A stretch of 64,000 nt of DNA. It comes from DATBLE01 sp963791425. GTDB lineage: Bacteria; Actinomycetota; Thermoleophilia; Gaiellales; Gaiellaceae. The notes beneath the pieces were generated by a model that saw only the letters and a program-made list of their open reading frames with translations, did not search any database and had not been told where the DNA came from. Below, piece by piece: positions 45,450-54,314 of the stretch. Where the stretch lies: contig CAWBSE010000003.1 in assembly GCA_963791425.1 (NCBI GenBank), forward strand, positions 806,001 through 870,000, read 5' to 3'. Each line of letters starts with the position of its first letter. Within the stretch, counting starts at the first letter, position 1. The translations under genes and the position numbers were made by a program.

Positions 45450-46538
45450 ATGAGAGGCCACTACCGCATCTTGCTGGGAATGGCCGCGGGGGTCGGCAAG
45501 ACCTACCGCATGCTCCAGGAAGGGCAGTACGCGCTGGCCGACGGCCGGGACGTCGTGATCGGCTACCTCGAGCCGCACGACCGGCCCGAGACGGCCGCGC
45601 TCGCAGAGGGCCTCGAAATCGTTCCCCGCCTTCCGGTCCAGCACGGGTCGCTCGGCCTCGAGGAGATGGACGCGGACGCCGTCCTCCGGCGCGCCCCGGA
45701 GCTGGCGCTGGTCGACGAGCTCGCCCACACGAACGCCCCGGGCATGCGCAACGAGAAGCGTTACCAGGACATCGACGAGATCCTCGACGCGGGGATCGAC
45801 GTCGTCTCGACCGTCAACGTCCAGCATCTGGAGAGCCTCAACGACGCGATCTTCGAGCTGACCGAGACGCGCGTCCGCGAGACCTTCCCCGACCGGATCC
45901 TCGAGGAGGCGGACGAGGTGGTGCTCGTCGACCTGACTCCCGAGGCGCTGCAGGAGCGGATCCGCGCCGGCAAGGTGTACCCCGGATCGCGCGCGCAGGT
46001 CGCGCTCGACAACTTCTTCCGCACCGAACGGCTCTCGTCGCTTCGCGAGCTGGCGCTGCGCCAGGTCGCCGAGGACGTCGAGAAGCGTCGCGTCGCGAGG
46101 ACGCTGGAGCCGCTCAGCCAGCAGGCCGTCGCCGAGCGCGTGCTCGCCCTGGTCGAGCCGCAGCCGAAGTCGCAGCGGATCATGCGTCGTGCCTGGCGCT
46201 CGGCCCAGCGCCTCGGCTCCGAGATGGACGCGCTCTGGGTGCGCAGGCCCGGCCGGGCGCCGACCGGGGAGGAGGCGACCCAGGTCGCCGCGCTGCGCCG
46301 GCTCGCGGTCATCCTCGGCGTGCACTTCCTCGAGGAGGAAGGCGACGATCTCGTCGCTACCGTGCGGCGGGTCGCCGCCGAGCGTGGCTCCACCTACGTG
46401 TTCGTCGGCACGCCCGACGAATCCCGCCGCCGCGAGATCTTCGGCGGGTCGCTGCTCTCCCGGATGGTCCGTGAGCTGCCGGGTATCGACATCCGGGTTG
46501 TCACCAGCCGGGCGGAACGGGACAAGCTCACGCCATGA
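45450..46538 (+). CDS. Stand-alone KdpD N-terminal sensor domain with USP domain
   Basis: Residues 1-210 are the KdpD domain with Walker A GMAAGVGKTYRML (9-21), ALVDELAHTNAPG (Walker B) and the HLESLNDAIFELT and RETFPDRILEEADEV stretches. Residues 225-360 are a UspA-like domain. There are no membrane helices, kinase core or histidine. In E. coli these domains form the cytoplasmic front of KdpD; here they are encoded 6 kb from the kinase gene, after kdpB. The frame is intact. Stand-alone KdpD-domain proteins occur elsewhere and are thought to sense K+ or bind c-di-AMP. Confidence 0.9.
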   Translation: MRGHYRILLGMAAGVGKTYRMLQEGQYALADGRDVVIGYLEPHDRPETAALAEGLEIVPRLPVQHGSLGLEEMDADAVLRRAPELALVDELAHTNAPGMRNEKRYQDIDEILDAGIDVVSTVNVQHLESLNDAIFELTETRVRETFPDRILEEADEVVLVDLTPEALQERIRAGKVYPGSRAQVALDNFFRTERLSSLRELALRQVAEDVEKRRVARTLEPLSQQAVAERVLALVEPQPKSQRIMRRAWRSAQRLGSEMDALWVRRPGRAPTGEEATQVAALRRLAVILGVHFLEEEGDDLVATVRRVAAERGSTYVFVGTPDESRRREIFGGSLLSRMVRELPGIDIRVVTSRAERDKLTP

Positions 46539-47105
46539 TCGCCGCGGCTCATTGCACTCGTCGCCGCGGTCGTTCTCCTGGCCGCGGCGCTGGTGGTCCG
46601 GAGTGGAGTCCATTTCCGACGGCGCCGTCCCGGTGCGCGGCGGATTCTCGTCCCGTTCACTGGCGGCACGCTCGATTCCACGGTGCTCGATGCTGCGATC
46701 CGGATCGCACGCGCCGAGAGCGCCACGCTCGTGCCCGCGTACATCCTGCTCGTCCCGCTGCAGTACTCGGAGGACTCGCCGCTGGCCGAGCAGGTCAATA
46801 TCGCCATGCCGCTGCTGGAGGCGGTGGAGCGCGCTGCGATTCGGGCAGGCGTGCCCGTCGACGCGCGGATCGAGAAGGGCCGCTCTCTGACGCACGCGCT
46901 ACGGCTGCTCTGGGATGCGGAGGACTTCGACCGGATCATCGCTCCGGCGACACCCACCGGTGGGTTCGCGGCGAAGGACCTCTCCTGGCTGCTCGTGAAC
47001 GCGCCGGCGGAAACGCTGGTCCTGAAGCCGCGGGGTCCGGTTGCGGATGCGACGGCGCCCGAGCCGAACGGGGAGCGACGGCACAGCTGGCTCGTCCGCG
47101 CCTAG
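46535..47105 (+). CDS. Membrane-anchored universal-stress-like protein, frameshifted at the start
   Basis: The main frame (from 46593) has a UspA-like fold: RRILVPFTGGTLDSTVLDAA, then FDRIIAPATPTGGF and VNAPAETLVLKPRG. Upstream sequence reads MIAA, then one extra base near 46550, then LIALVAAVVLLAAALVVRSG, a membrane helix. ATG at 46535 overlaps the stop of the KdpD-domain gene (ATGA). It is probably a membrane-tethered sensor or accessory factor of the kdp locus; its role is inferred from position only. Confidence 0.72.
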
Positions 47106-49341
47106 CTCCGGAGCATCGCGCCGGAGCAGCTTCAGAGCGCCGGCCTTGTCGAGCATGTCGTTCAGGTTGCCGCACTTCGGCGACTGGACGCACGACGGGC
47201 AGCCGTGCTCGCAGGGGCAGCCGTCGATCAGCTTCGCCGTGTCGCCGGCCCAGCCTTCGAACGCCTCGAAGCCGCGCTCGGTGATCCCGACGCCGCCGGG
47301 GTGGCCGTCGTAGACGAAGATCGTCGGCCGGCCGGTCTGGAAGTGGACGTTGGTGGAGAGCCCGCCGATGTCCCAGCGGTCGCACATCGCCCAGAGCGGC
47401 AGCAGCGCGATCAGCGCGTGCTCGGCGGCGTGGAGGCTGCCGAGCAGCTTCGGCATCTGCTCGATCTCCTCGAGCATCCACGGCTCGGGGCAGAACCAGA
47501 TCGCCTCCGTCTCGAACGTCGTCGCCGGCAGGTCGAGGGAGACGAGGTCGAGCGTCTCCTGGGTCGACGCCTTCTTCAGCTGGTAGGCCACGACCTGCTC
47601 GGTGACGGACACACGGCCCCAGTTGAGCTCGAGCCCGAGGCGCTGCTCGACGCGTAGCGGCTCCTCGATCGCGGTCGTCGTGTCCTTCTTCACCTGGGTG
47701 TAGAGGTCGCCGTCGAACGGCGTGACCAGCGCGGCGCGCGCGGCCAGGTCGAGCTCCGTGACGCGGTAGCCCTGGCCGAGGTGGAGGTAGACGGCGCCCT
47801 CGTGCACGGTCGAGTACGCGCGCTCGCGCTCGACCAGGCCGAGCAGCGAGCCGCTCTCGGTGTCGACGACGGCGAACGAGTCGGGGCTCGTCGATCGCAG
47901 CGGGACGCGGGCGGCCGGGTAGTCGCGGCCGGCCCAGACGTACCCGGCCGGCGTGTGCTGCAGCTCGGGGAGGAGCGCGGCACGCACGAGCGCCTCGTCG
48001 CCGAGGACGTCGCGGTCGGCGTCGTCGATCGGCGCCTCGAACGCCGCCGCGCGGACGTGGCCGTCGAGCACGCGCGGGTTGGCGTGATCGAGGATCGCCG
48101 CCTCGACGCGCCGGCTGAGCAGCGTCTCCGGTTCGCGCATGAAGTACTGGTCGAGCGCGTCCTCGGACGCGACCAGCACCGCGAGCCCGTGCCCGCGCCG
48201 TCCGGCCCGGCCCCACTGCTGCCGGAGGCTGGCGACCGTTCCCGGGAAAGCCGGTCGAGATCACGCAGTCGAGCAGGCCGATGTCGATGCCGAGCTCGAG
48301 CGCATCGGTCGCGGAGACGCCGAGCAGTTCCCCGGCCGAGAGCCGCTGCTCGATGTCGCGGCGCTGCGCGGGCGTGTACCCGGCGCGGTACGGCGAGAGC
48401 CGGTCGCGCCACTCACGGCCGAGGCGGTCGACCGTGAACTTGTGGATCAGCTCGGCCGACTTGCGGCTCTTCGCGAAGCAGAGCGTGCGCAGCCCGCGCT
48501 CGACGAGCGCCGCCATCAGCCGAGATGCCTCCCCGAGCGCACTGGCGCGGATGCCGAGCTCCTCGTCGAGCAGCTCGGGGTTCCAGAGGGCGATCGTCCG
48601 CTCGGCGCGGGGGGCGGCGTCGTCCTCCACGACCGTGACGTCGAGGCCGGTGAGCGCGTGGGCGAGCGCGCCGGGGTTCGCGATCGTCGCCGACGCGAAC
48701 AGGAACTGCGGGTCGGCGCCGTAGATCCGCGCGATCCGCCGCAGGCGGCGAAGGACATTCCCGACGTGCGAGCCGAACACGCCGCGGTAGACGTGCGCCT
48801 CGTCGACGACGACGTACGCGAGGTTGGAGAGCACGTCGCCCCAGCGGTCGTGGTGCGGCAGGACGCCGATGTGGAGCATGTCCGGGTTCGAGAGCACGAG
48901 GTTCGACCACTTGCGGATCTGCCAGCGCCGCTCGGCCTCGGTGTCGCCGTCGTAGATCGCCGGCTTGACGCGCGGCACCTTCAGGTCCGTCAGCGAGCGC
49001 AGCTGGTCCTGCGCGAGCGCCTTGGTCGGGTAGAGGTAGATCGCGCGCTTCTTCGGCTCGCGCGCGAGCGCGTCGAGCACGGGGAGGTTGAACGCGAGCG
49101 ACTTCCCGCTCGCGGTGCCGGTGACGACGGCGACGTGCTCCCCGCGCTGCGCCGCCTCCCAGGCCTCGAGCTGGTGCTCGTAGAGCTCGTGGACGCCCTT
49201 CGCCTCGAGCGCGGCGCGCACCTTCGGCGCGAGCTCGCCGGGGAACGGAGCCGTGCGGGCATCCCGCGCGGGCTCGTTGCCCACGTAGGCAAGCTCCTCT
49301 CCGTCGAGGATCCCGGCCCACGGCGCGGTACCGACTGCCAC
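47102..49341 (-). CDS. DEAD/DEAH helicase with MZB zinc site (MrfA/Hrq1-like), frameshifted
   Basis: Superfamily 2 helicase: LYEHQLEAWEAAQRGEHVAVV (Q motif), TGTASGKSLAF (motif I), YLYPTKALAQDQ, VVDEAHVYRG (DEAH), FASATIANP (motif III) and SATDALELGIDIG. The C-terminal DUF1998/MZB region carries CPCEHGCPSCVQSPKCGNLND cysteines. Bacillus MrfA of this type repairs mitomycin lesions. Frameshifts (one extra base each) are inferred near 48238-48246, inside motif VI, and near 47114-47120; the latter restores LLRRMLRS and a stop at 47102 that abuts the convergent usp gene. Confidence 0.9.
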
Positions 49342-49367
49342 CCGGCGACGATAGCGTTCGCACTGAG

Positions 49368-50171
49368 ATGGCCGCTGTTCCCCGCTGCCTGACGATCGCG
49401 GGCTCCGACTCGGGCGGCGGCGCGGGGATCCAGGCCGACCTGAAGGCGTTCGCCGCCGCCGGCTGCCACGGCATGTCCGCGATCGTCGCGCTGACCGCGC
49501 AGAACACCGTGACGGTCACGGACGTGCTCGAGGTGCCGCCGGAATTCGTCCGGGCGCAACTCGACGCGGTCTTCTCCGACATCGGTGTCGACGCCGTCAA
49601 GACCGGGATGTTGTTCTCGACGGAGACCATCGATGTGGTCGCGGACTTCCTCGCCGATCGCTCGGTCCCGCTCGTCGCCGACCCGGTGATGATCGCGAGC
49701 TCCGGAGCACGGCTGCTGCGTGACGACGCGGTCGAGGCGTTGGTTGCCCGGATCTTCCCCCTGGCGACGGTGGTCACTCCGAACGTGCCGGAGGCCGAGG
49801 CTCTCGTCGGGGAGGGCAGCCGCCGTGAGCTCGCCGAGCGGATCCACGCGCTTGGCGCGTCTGCCGTGATCGTCACCGGGGGCCACGGTGGCCAGGCTGT
49901 CGATCACCTCTTCGACGGGAACGACCACGTCGAAATCCCGGTCGAGTGGCACGACGTCGCAGCGACCCACGGCGCAGGGTGCACGCACTCCGCCACGCTC
50001 GCGGCGCTGCTTGCACGGGGTCTGTCGCTGGAGGATGCTGCGCGAGGTGCCGCCGCCGCCGCGTCGCGGGCGGTCGCGAACGGCCTCACCGGGATCGGTG
50101 CCGGCGACGGTCCCGTCGATGTGCTCGGAGTCGCAACGTATGGTGGTTCGGGTCGGCATGTCCCACGATGA
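49368..50171 (+). CDS. thiD: Hydroxymethylpyrimidine/phosphomethylpyrimidine kinase ThiD
   Basis: Phosphorylates HMP and HMP-P for thiamine synthesis. Ribokinase-fold signatures are TIAGSDSGGGAGIQADLKAF at the N-terminus, ALTAQNT near residue 43, DPVMIASSG near 105, TPNVPEAE and the C-terminal HGAGCTHSATLAALLA with the catalytic region (GAGC in place of GTGC). 267 residues. A thiamine kinase gene (thiL) follows after one small gene. Confidence 0.93.
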   Translation: MAAVPRCLTIAGSDSGGGAGIQADLKAFAAAGCHGMSAIVALTAQNTVTVTDVLEVPPEFVRAQLDAVFSDIGVDAVKTGMLFSTETIDVVADFLADRSVPLVADPVMIASSGARLLRDDAVEALVARIFPLATVVTPNVPEAEALVGEGSRRELAERIHALGASAVIVTGGHGGQAVDHLFDGNDHVEIPVEWHDVAATHGAGCTHSATLAALLARGLSLEDAARGAAAAASRAVANGLTGIGAGDGPVDVLGVATYGGSGRHVPR

Positions 50172-50186
50172 TCGGAGGGAGAGGTT

Positions 50187-50669
50187 GTGAAGTCATTTCT
50201 CGAAAACACGGGGCGCGGGTGACTGATTGCCGCTGTCGTGTGCGTGACAGCGGTCGCGGCCTCCGGCTCGATTGCACTGGCGGGGTCGAAGGGGCCGAGT
50301 CACACGCTTGGATCCAAGGTGGGCGACATCTGGGCATCGCAAGGGAGCTCCACGATCGACGTGACCGGCTTCACCAACCACACCGTCACGTCGATCACCC
50401 TGCCGAAGGGCACGTTCCGGATCTCGGCGAAGGTCAGCGTGAAGAACAGCGCCGGCTCCGGGAACTTCGAATGCCGTATCCGCGACACCGGCGGGAACCT
50501 GGACGACGGGCAGACCACGACGGCGGCGGCGTTCAAGGGGGACACCGTGGCGCTTCAGGCACTGGTCGCCTACGCGGCGACGACGACCGTGTTCCTCACC
50601 TGCGACGCCGACGCGGGCGCGGTGAGCTGGTGGCATCTCGACGCGGTCAAGATCGGCACGGTGCGCTGA
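50187..50669 (+). CDS. Small secreted protein with an in-frame TGA in its signal peptide
   Basis: A strong ribosome site (GGAGGG, 50174-50179) precedes GTG at 50187, which reads VKSFLENTGRG and then a TGA at 50220 before LIAAVVCVTAVAASGSIALAG, a good signal-peptide core and cleavage site. The mature part is about 120 residues with beta-strand spacing and two cysteines. The stop replaces a codon that could be TGG. Either the gene is broken by a point change, or translation starts downstream at CTG 50223 or GTG 50238, which would weaken the signal peptide. Family not recognised. Confidence 0.65.
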
Positions 50670-50684
50670 GCCTGCCGGGCGCCG

Positions 50685-51506
50685 ATGCGGCTTTCTGACG
50701 TCGGCGAGCTCGGCCTGCTCGCGGAGCTCGAGCGCCGCGGTCTCGCCACGCAGATCGAGAACGACGCGGCCGAGCTCGCGGACGGCCGCGTCGTCACCCA
50801 GGACGCGCTCGTCGAGGGGGTCCACTTCCGTCTGGAGTGGATCTCCTGGCGAGACCTCGGCTTCCGCGCGGCCGCCGTCAACCTGAGCGACCTCGCCGCG
50901 TCGGGCGCCGAGCCCGAGGGACTCGTCGTCACGCTCGCCGCGCCATCCGAGACCGCGCTTGCGGACGTAGTGGAGTTGTATGAGGGCATCGCGGAGGCGG
51001 GAGTGCCCGTGATCGGCGGCGACACGACCGCCGCGCCGGTCGTCGTGCTCAGCGTGACGGCGCTCGGCCGTTCGGACCGCGTTCCCGGCCGCTCGGGGGC
51101 GAGGCCCGGCGACTGCCTCGTGGTCACCGGTGCGCTCGGCGCTGCCGGCGTGGCGTTCCGCGAGCAGCGCTACGTCCGGCCGCCGCTGCGACTCGAGGAG
51201 GGCCGCAAGCTCGCTCGGACCGCAACCGCCATGCTCGACATCTCGGACGGACTGGCGCGCGACGCCGGCCATATCGCCGCCCGCTCCGGCTGCAAGGTCG
51301 TGATCGACCTCGAGCGCGTTCCGCTCGCGCCGGGCGCGACGGTGGACGATCTCGCTTTCGGCGAGGACTACGAGCTGCTCGCCGCGATGCCTGTCTCGGA
51401 CCACCCTTCCGTCATCGGCCGCTGCGAAGGGGGTGAAGGCGTCGAGTTGAGGCTGCGTGGAGAGCCGGTCGATCTCGGCGGGTACGAGCATTTCGGAGGG
51501 AAGTAG
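50685..51506 (+). CDS. thiL: Thiamine-monophosphate kinase ThiL
   Basis: Converts thiamine phosphate to thiamine diphosphate with ATP. Signatures are IENDAAEL, VTQDALVEGVHF, AAVNLSDLAASGAEPEGL, VPVIGGDTTAAP and MLDISDGLARDAGHIAARSG, all metal and nucleotide positions of the family. 273 residues, slightly shorter than E. coli. Located 513 nt after thiD with the small secreted gene between them. Confidence 0.93.
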   Translation: MRLSDVGELGLLAELERRGLATQIENDAAELADGRVVTQDALVEGVHFRLEWISWRDLGFRAAAVNLSDLAASGAEPEGLVVTLAAPSETALADVVELYEGIAEAGVPVIGGDTTAAPVVVLSVTALGRSDRVPGRSGARPGDCLVVTGALGAAGVAFREQRYVRPPLRLEEGRKLARTATAMLDISDGLARDAGHIAARSGCKVVIDLERVPLAPGATVDDLAFGEDYELLAAMPVSDHPSVIGRCEGGEGVELRLRGEPVDLGGYEHFGGK

Positions 51507-51508
51507 CG

Positions 51509-51562
51509 GTGCTGGTCTTCGTGATCAAGCGCGCCGCCTGGGCGGTGGCGCTCTGCGCCTAG
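51509..51562 (+). other. 17-codon open frame with a strong ribosome site; possible truncated permease start
   Basis: GGAGGG (51495-51500) lies 8 nt before GTG at 51509, which reads VLVFVIKRAAWAVALCA and a stop. The sequence resembles the first membrane segment of an ABC-type permease (a short N-terminus with KR/RR before a hydrophobic run). No permease continues in any frame; the convergent trxA stop overlaps it. It may be a remnant of a deletion or simply a short peptide. Confidence 0.35.
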
Positions 51563-51873
51563 AGCCAGTCGGCGAACTTCTTCTCGAAGTACGCCCGGTT
51601 CCGTGCGCCCGCCACGCTGACCTTCGCCGCGCCGCCGTCGAACAGGATCACGGTCGGCAGCGACAGCACCCCGTTGTCGGCGGCGTGGAGGGGGTCGTCG
51701 TCGATGTTCACCTTCGCGAACCCGATCCGCTCGCCGTGCTCCGCCTCCAACTCCTCGAGCACGCGCCCGACCGCGGCGCACGGACCGCACCAGGGGGCCC
51801 AGAAGTCGACCACCACGGGCCGGCCCGCCTCGAGCACCTCGGCCGTGAAGGTCTCGTCGGTGACGTCGAACAC
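51559..51873 (-). CDS. trxA: Thioredoxin
   Basis: Small disulfide reductase of the cytoplasm. VVVDFWAPWCGPCAAVGRVLEEL carries the WCGPC active site, and SLPTVILFDGG carries the cis-proline. 104 residues, complete. GTG at 51873 follows the glycosyltransferase stop by 4 nt, so the two are probably co-transcribed. Confidence 0.95.
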   Translation of the reverse strand: MFDVTDETFTAEVLEAGRPVVVDFWAPWCGPCAAVGRVLEELEAEHGERIGFAKVNIDDDPLHAADNGVLSLPTVILFDGGAAKVSVAGARNRAYFEKKFADWL

Positions 51874-51877
51874 CGCG

Positions 51878-52600
51878 TCAGCCTAGACGTCCCGCGAGGG
51901 TTCGCAGACCGAGCCACGGGACGCGCCAGATCGCCTCGAGCACGATCGAGCGGCTCATCTTCGAGTGGCCCGCCTCCCGGTCGGTGAACGCGATCGGGAT
52001 CTCGACGACACGGAAGCCGGCCCGCAGCGCGCGGTAGGTCGTCTCGATCTGGAAGGCGTAACCCTTCGACGAGACCGCGTCCAGGTCGATCCGCTCCAGC
52101 ACTTCGCGCCGGTAGCACTTGAACCCGCCGGTGAGGTCGCGGACGGGTGCGGCGAGCAGCGCCTGCGCGTACAGGGAGCCCGCCCGCGAGACGAAACGGC
52201 GACTCGCCCCCCAGTCCTCCACCCGGCCGCCGTCCACGTAGCGCGAGCCGAGCACCACGTCCGCGTCCGCGGCCGCCGCGATCAGGCGCGGAACGTCGTC
52301 CGGGTCGTGGGAGAAGTCGCAGTCCATCTCGAGCACGAGGTCGGCGCCGTCGGCGAGCGCGCGCTTGAATCCCGCGAGGTACGCCGGGCCGAGGCCCTCC
52401 TTCGTCGCGCGGTGGAGCACGGCCACCCGCGGCTCGCGTGCCGCCAGCGCGTCGGCCAGGTCGCCGGTGCCGTCGGGCGAGCCGTCGTCGATCACGAGGA
52501 TCGAGTCGTCGGGCCCGAGCCGCTCGAGCAGCGCGGCGACCATCGGCTCGAGGTTCTCGCGCTCGTTGTACGTGGGGAGGCAGATCGTGGTCTTGTGCAC
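51878..52600 (-). CDS. Polyprenol-phosphate glycosyltransferase (Ppm1/DPM1-like, GT2)
   Basis: GT-A glycosyltransferase of the dolichol-phosphate mannose synthase group. Motifs are CLPTYNERENLEPMVAALL, VIDDGSPDGTGDLAD, EMDCDFSHDP (DxD-like metal site), GSRYVDGG, DLTGGFKCYRREVLE and the C-terminal EIPIAFTDREAGHSKMS. It has no membrane helices, like soluble Ppm1 domains. It should charge polyprenyl phosphate with mannose or glucose for envelope glycans. GTG at 52600 starts only 7 nt from the divergent polX gene. Confidence 0.9.
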   Translation of the reverse strand: MHKTTICLPTYNERENLEPMVAALLERLGPDDSILVIDDGSPDGTGDLADALAAREPRVAVLHRATKEGLGPAYLAGFKRALADGADLVLEMDCDFSHDPDDVPRLIAAAADADVVLGSRYVDGGRVEDWGASRRFVSRAGSLYAQALLAAPVRDLTGGFKCYRREVLERIDLDAVSSKGYAFQIETTYRALRAGFRVVEIPIAFTDREAGHSKMSRSIVLEAIWRVPWLGLRTLAGRLG

Positions 52601-52607
52601 GGTCCCT

Positions 52608-54314
52608 ATGATCGCGGCAGTGGCGCTTCCCCGGAACGCAGAGGTGGTCGAGCAGCTCGAACTGCTCGCCGACATGCTCGAGCTGGAGGGCACGGAGACG
52701 TTTCGTGTGCTGGCGTACCGCCGCGCCGCGCAGCGGATCGGCGAGACCGGCGGCTCGATCGCGCAGCTCGCCCTGGACGGCAAGGCGAAGGAGCTGCAGG
52801 GCATCGGGAAGACGATCGAGGAGAAGATCGTCCAGATCGTCGAGACGGGCGAGATCGAGGCGCTGACCAAGCGGAAAGCGCGGATCCCGGCCGACGTGGT
52901 CGCGTTCATGGGGCTTCCCGGTCTCGGCCCGAAGACCGCGCGGCGGATCTGGCTCGAGCTCGACGTGACCACGCTCGAGGGTCTGCGCGACGCGGCCGAG
53001 CACCAGCGCCTGCGGACGCTCACCGGGCTCGGCCCGAAGGTCGAGGAGAACGTGCTGAAGGCGCTGAAGGAGCGCTCGAAGCCGAAGGCCCCCACGCGCC
53101 CGCTGCTCGGCAACGGGCTGCCTGCCGTCGTCGCCGCAGTCGAGGCCCTGCGCGCCCATCCCGCGGCCGACCAGGTCTCGGAGGCGGGCAGCGTCCGCCG
53201 TCGCCGGGAGACCTTCCGCGACCTCGACATCATCGCTACCGCGACCGACGCGAAGGCCCTGATCGACGCGTTCACCGGCTCCGACTGGGTGGCCGACGTG
53301 GTCGCGAAGGGCGGGACGAAGGCGACCGTGATCTCCCAGGAGGGCCTCCGTTTCGACCTTCGCGTCGTTCCGCCGGAGTGCTACGGCAACCTGCTGCAGC
53401 ACTTCACCGGCTCGAAGAACCACAACGTCGCGATGCGCGAGGAGGCACAGCGGCGCGGGCTGTCGATCTCCGAGTACGGGATCACCGAGGTCGAGTCGGG
53501 CGAGGTGCACACGTTCACCGACGAGCGCGAGCTGTACGAGTGGCTCGGCTACCAGTTCATCCCGCCCGAGCTGCGCGAGGCGGCGGGCGAGCTGGAGGCG
53601 GCACGCGCCGGCGAATTGCCCACGCTCGTCGAGGAGAAGGATCTCCGCGGCGATCTGCACTCGCACACGACGTGGTCGCAGGACGGCAAGAGCACGATGG
53701 CCGAGATGGCGGCCGCGGCGAAGGCGCGCGGCTACGCGTACCTCGCGGTCACCGACCACTCGCACTACCTCCGCGACGGCCGGCTGGAGGCGCAGGCCGA
53801 GGAGCTCGCCGCGCTGAACGCGAAGCTGAAGCCGTTCCGGCTGCTGCACGGCGTCGAGGCGAACATCAAGGCGAACGGGACGATCGACGTTCCGGACGAG
53901 ACGCTCGCCGGGCTCGACTGGGTGGTCGCGTCGATCCATGCCGCCTTCACGACCTCGCCGACCGAGCGGGTGATCGCCGCGATGGAGAACCCGCACGTCG
54001 ACGTGATCGGCCACCTCACCGGCCGGAGGATCAACAAGCGGGCGCCGATGGACATCGACCTCGAGCGGGTGTTCGAGAAGGCGGTCGAGACCGGCACCGC
54101 GATCGAGATCAACTCGCAGCCCGACCGCCTCGACATGCGCGACGCCGACGCGCGCCTCGCCGGCGAGCGCGGCGTGCGCATCACCATCGCGACGGACGCC
54201 CACGCGGTCACGTCGCTCGACTACATGCGGCTTGGCGTCGGCCAGGCCCGGCGGGCGTGGCTGACGAAGGAGCAGATCGTGAACACGCGCCCCTGGTCGA
54301 AGGTGAAGAAATAG
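52608..54314 (+). CDS. polX: DNA polymerase/3'-5' exonuclease PolX
   Basis: Family X polymerase with a PHP exonuclease. An HhH region (GLPGLGPKTARRIW and LTGLGPKVEENVL) leads to the palm with FRDLDIIATA catalytic aspartates and GSKNHNVAMR. The PHP domain begins near residue 345: DLHSHTTWSQDG, AVTDHSHY, HGVEANI, and DVIGHLTGR. 568 residues matches bacterial PolX. Acts in gap-filling base-excision repair. ATG 52608 or GTG 52620 are both possible starts. Confidence 0.94.
   Translation: MIAAVALPRNAEVVEQLELLADMLELEGTETFRVLAYRRAAQRIGETGGSIAQLALDGKAKELQGIGKTIEEKIVQIVETGEIEALTKRKARIPADVVAFMGLPGLGPKTARRIWLELDVTTLEGLRDAAEHQRLRTLTGLGPKVEENVLKALKERSKPKAPTRPLLGNGLPAVVAAVEALRAHPAADQVSEAGSVRRRRETFRDLDIIATATDAKALIDAFTGSDWVADVVAKGGTKATVISQEGLRFDLRVVPPECYGNLLQHFTGSKNHNVAMREEAQRRGLSISEYGITEVESGEVHTFTDERELYEWLGYQFIPPELREAAGELEAARAGELPTLVEEKDLRGDLHSHTTWSQDGKSTMAEMAAAAKARGYAYLAVTDHSHYLRDGRLEAQAEELAALNAKLKPFRLLHGVEANIKANGTIDVPDETLAGLDWVVASIHAAFTTSPTERVIAAMENPHVDVIGHLTGRRINKRAPMDIDLERVFEKAVETGTAIEINSQPDRLDMRDADARLAGERGVRITIATDAHAVTSLDYMRLGVGQARRAWLTKEQIVNTRPWSKVKK

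Noticed and set aside
50220..50222. Selenocysteine insertion at the TGA
   Set aside because: The position is in a signal peptide, with no redox context and no obvious stem-loop after it.
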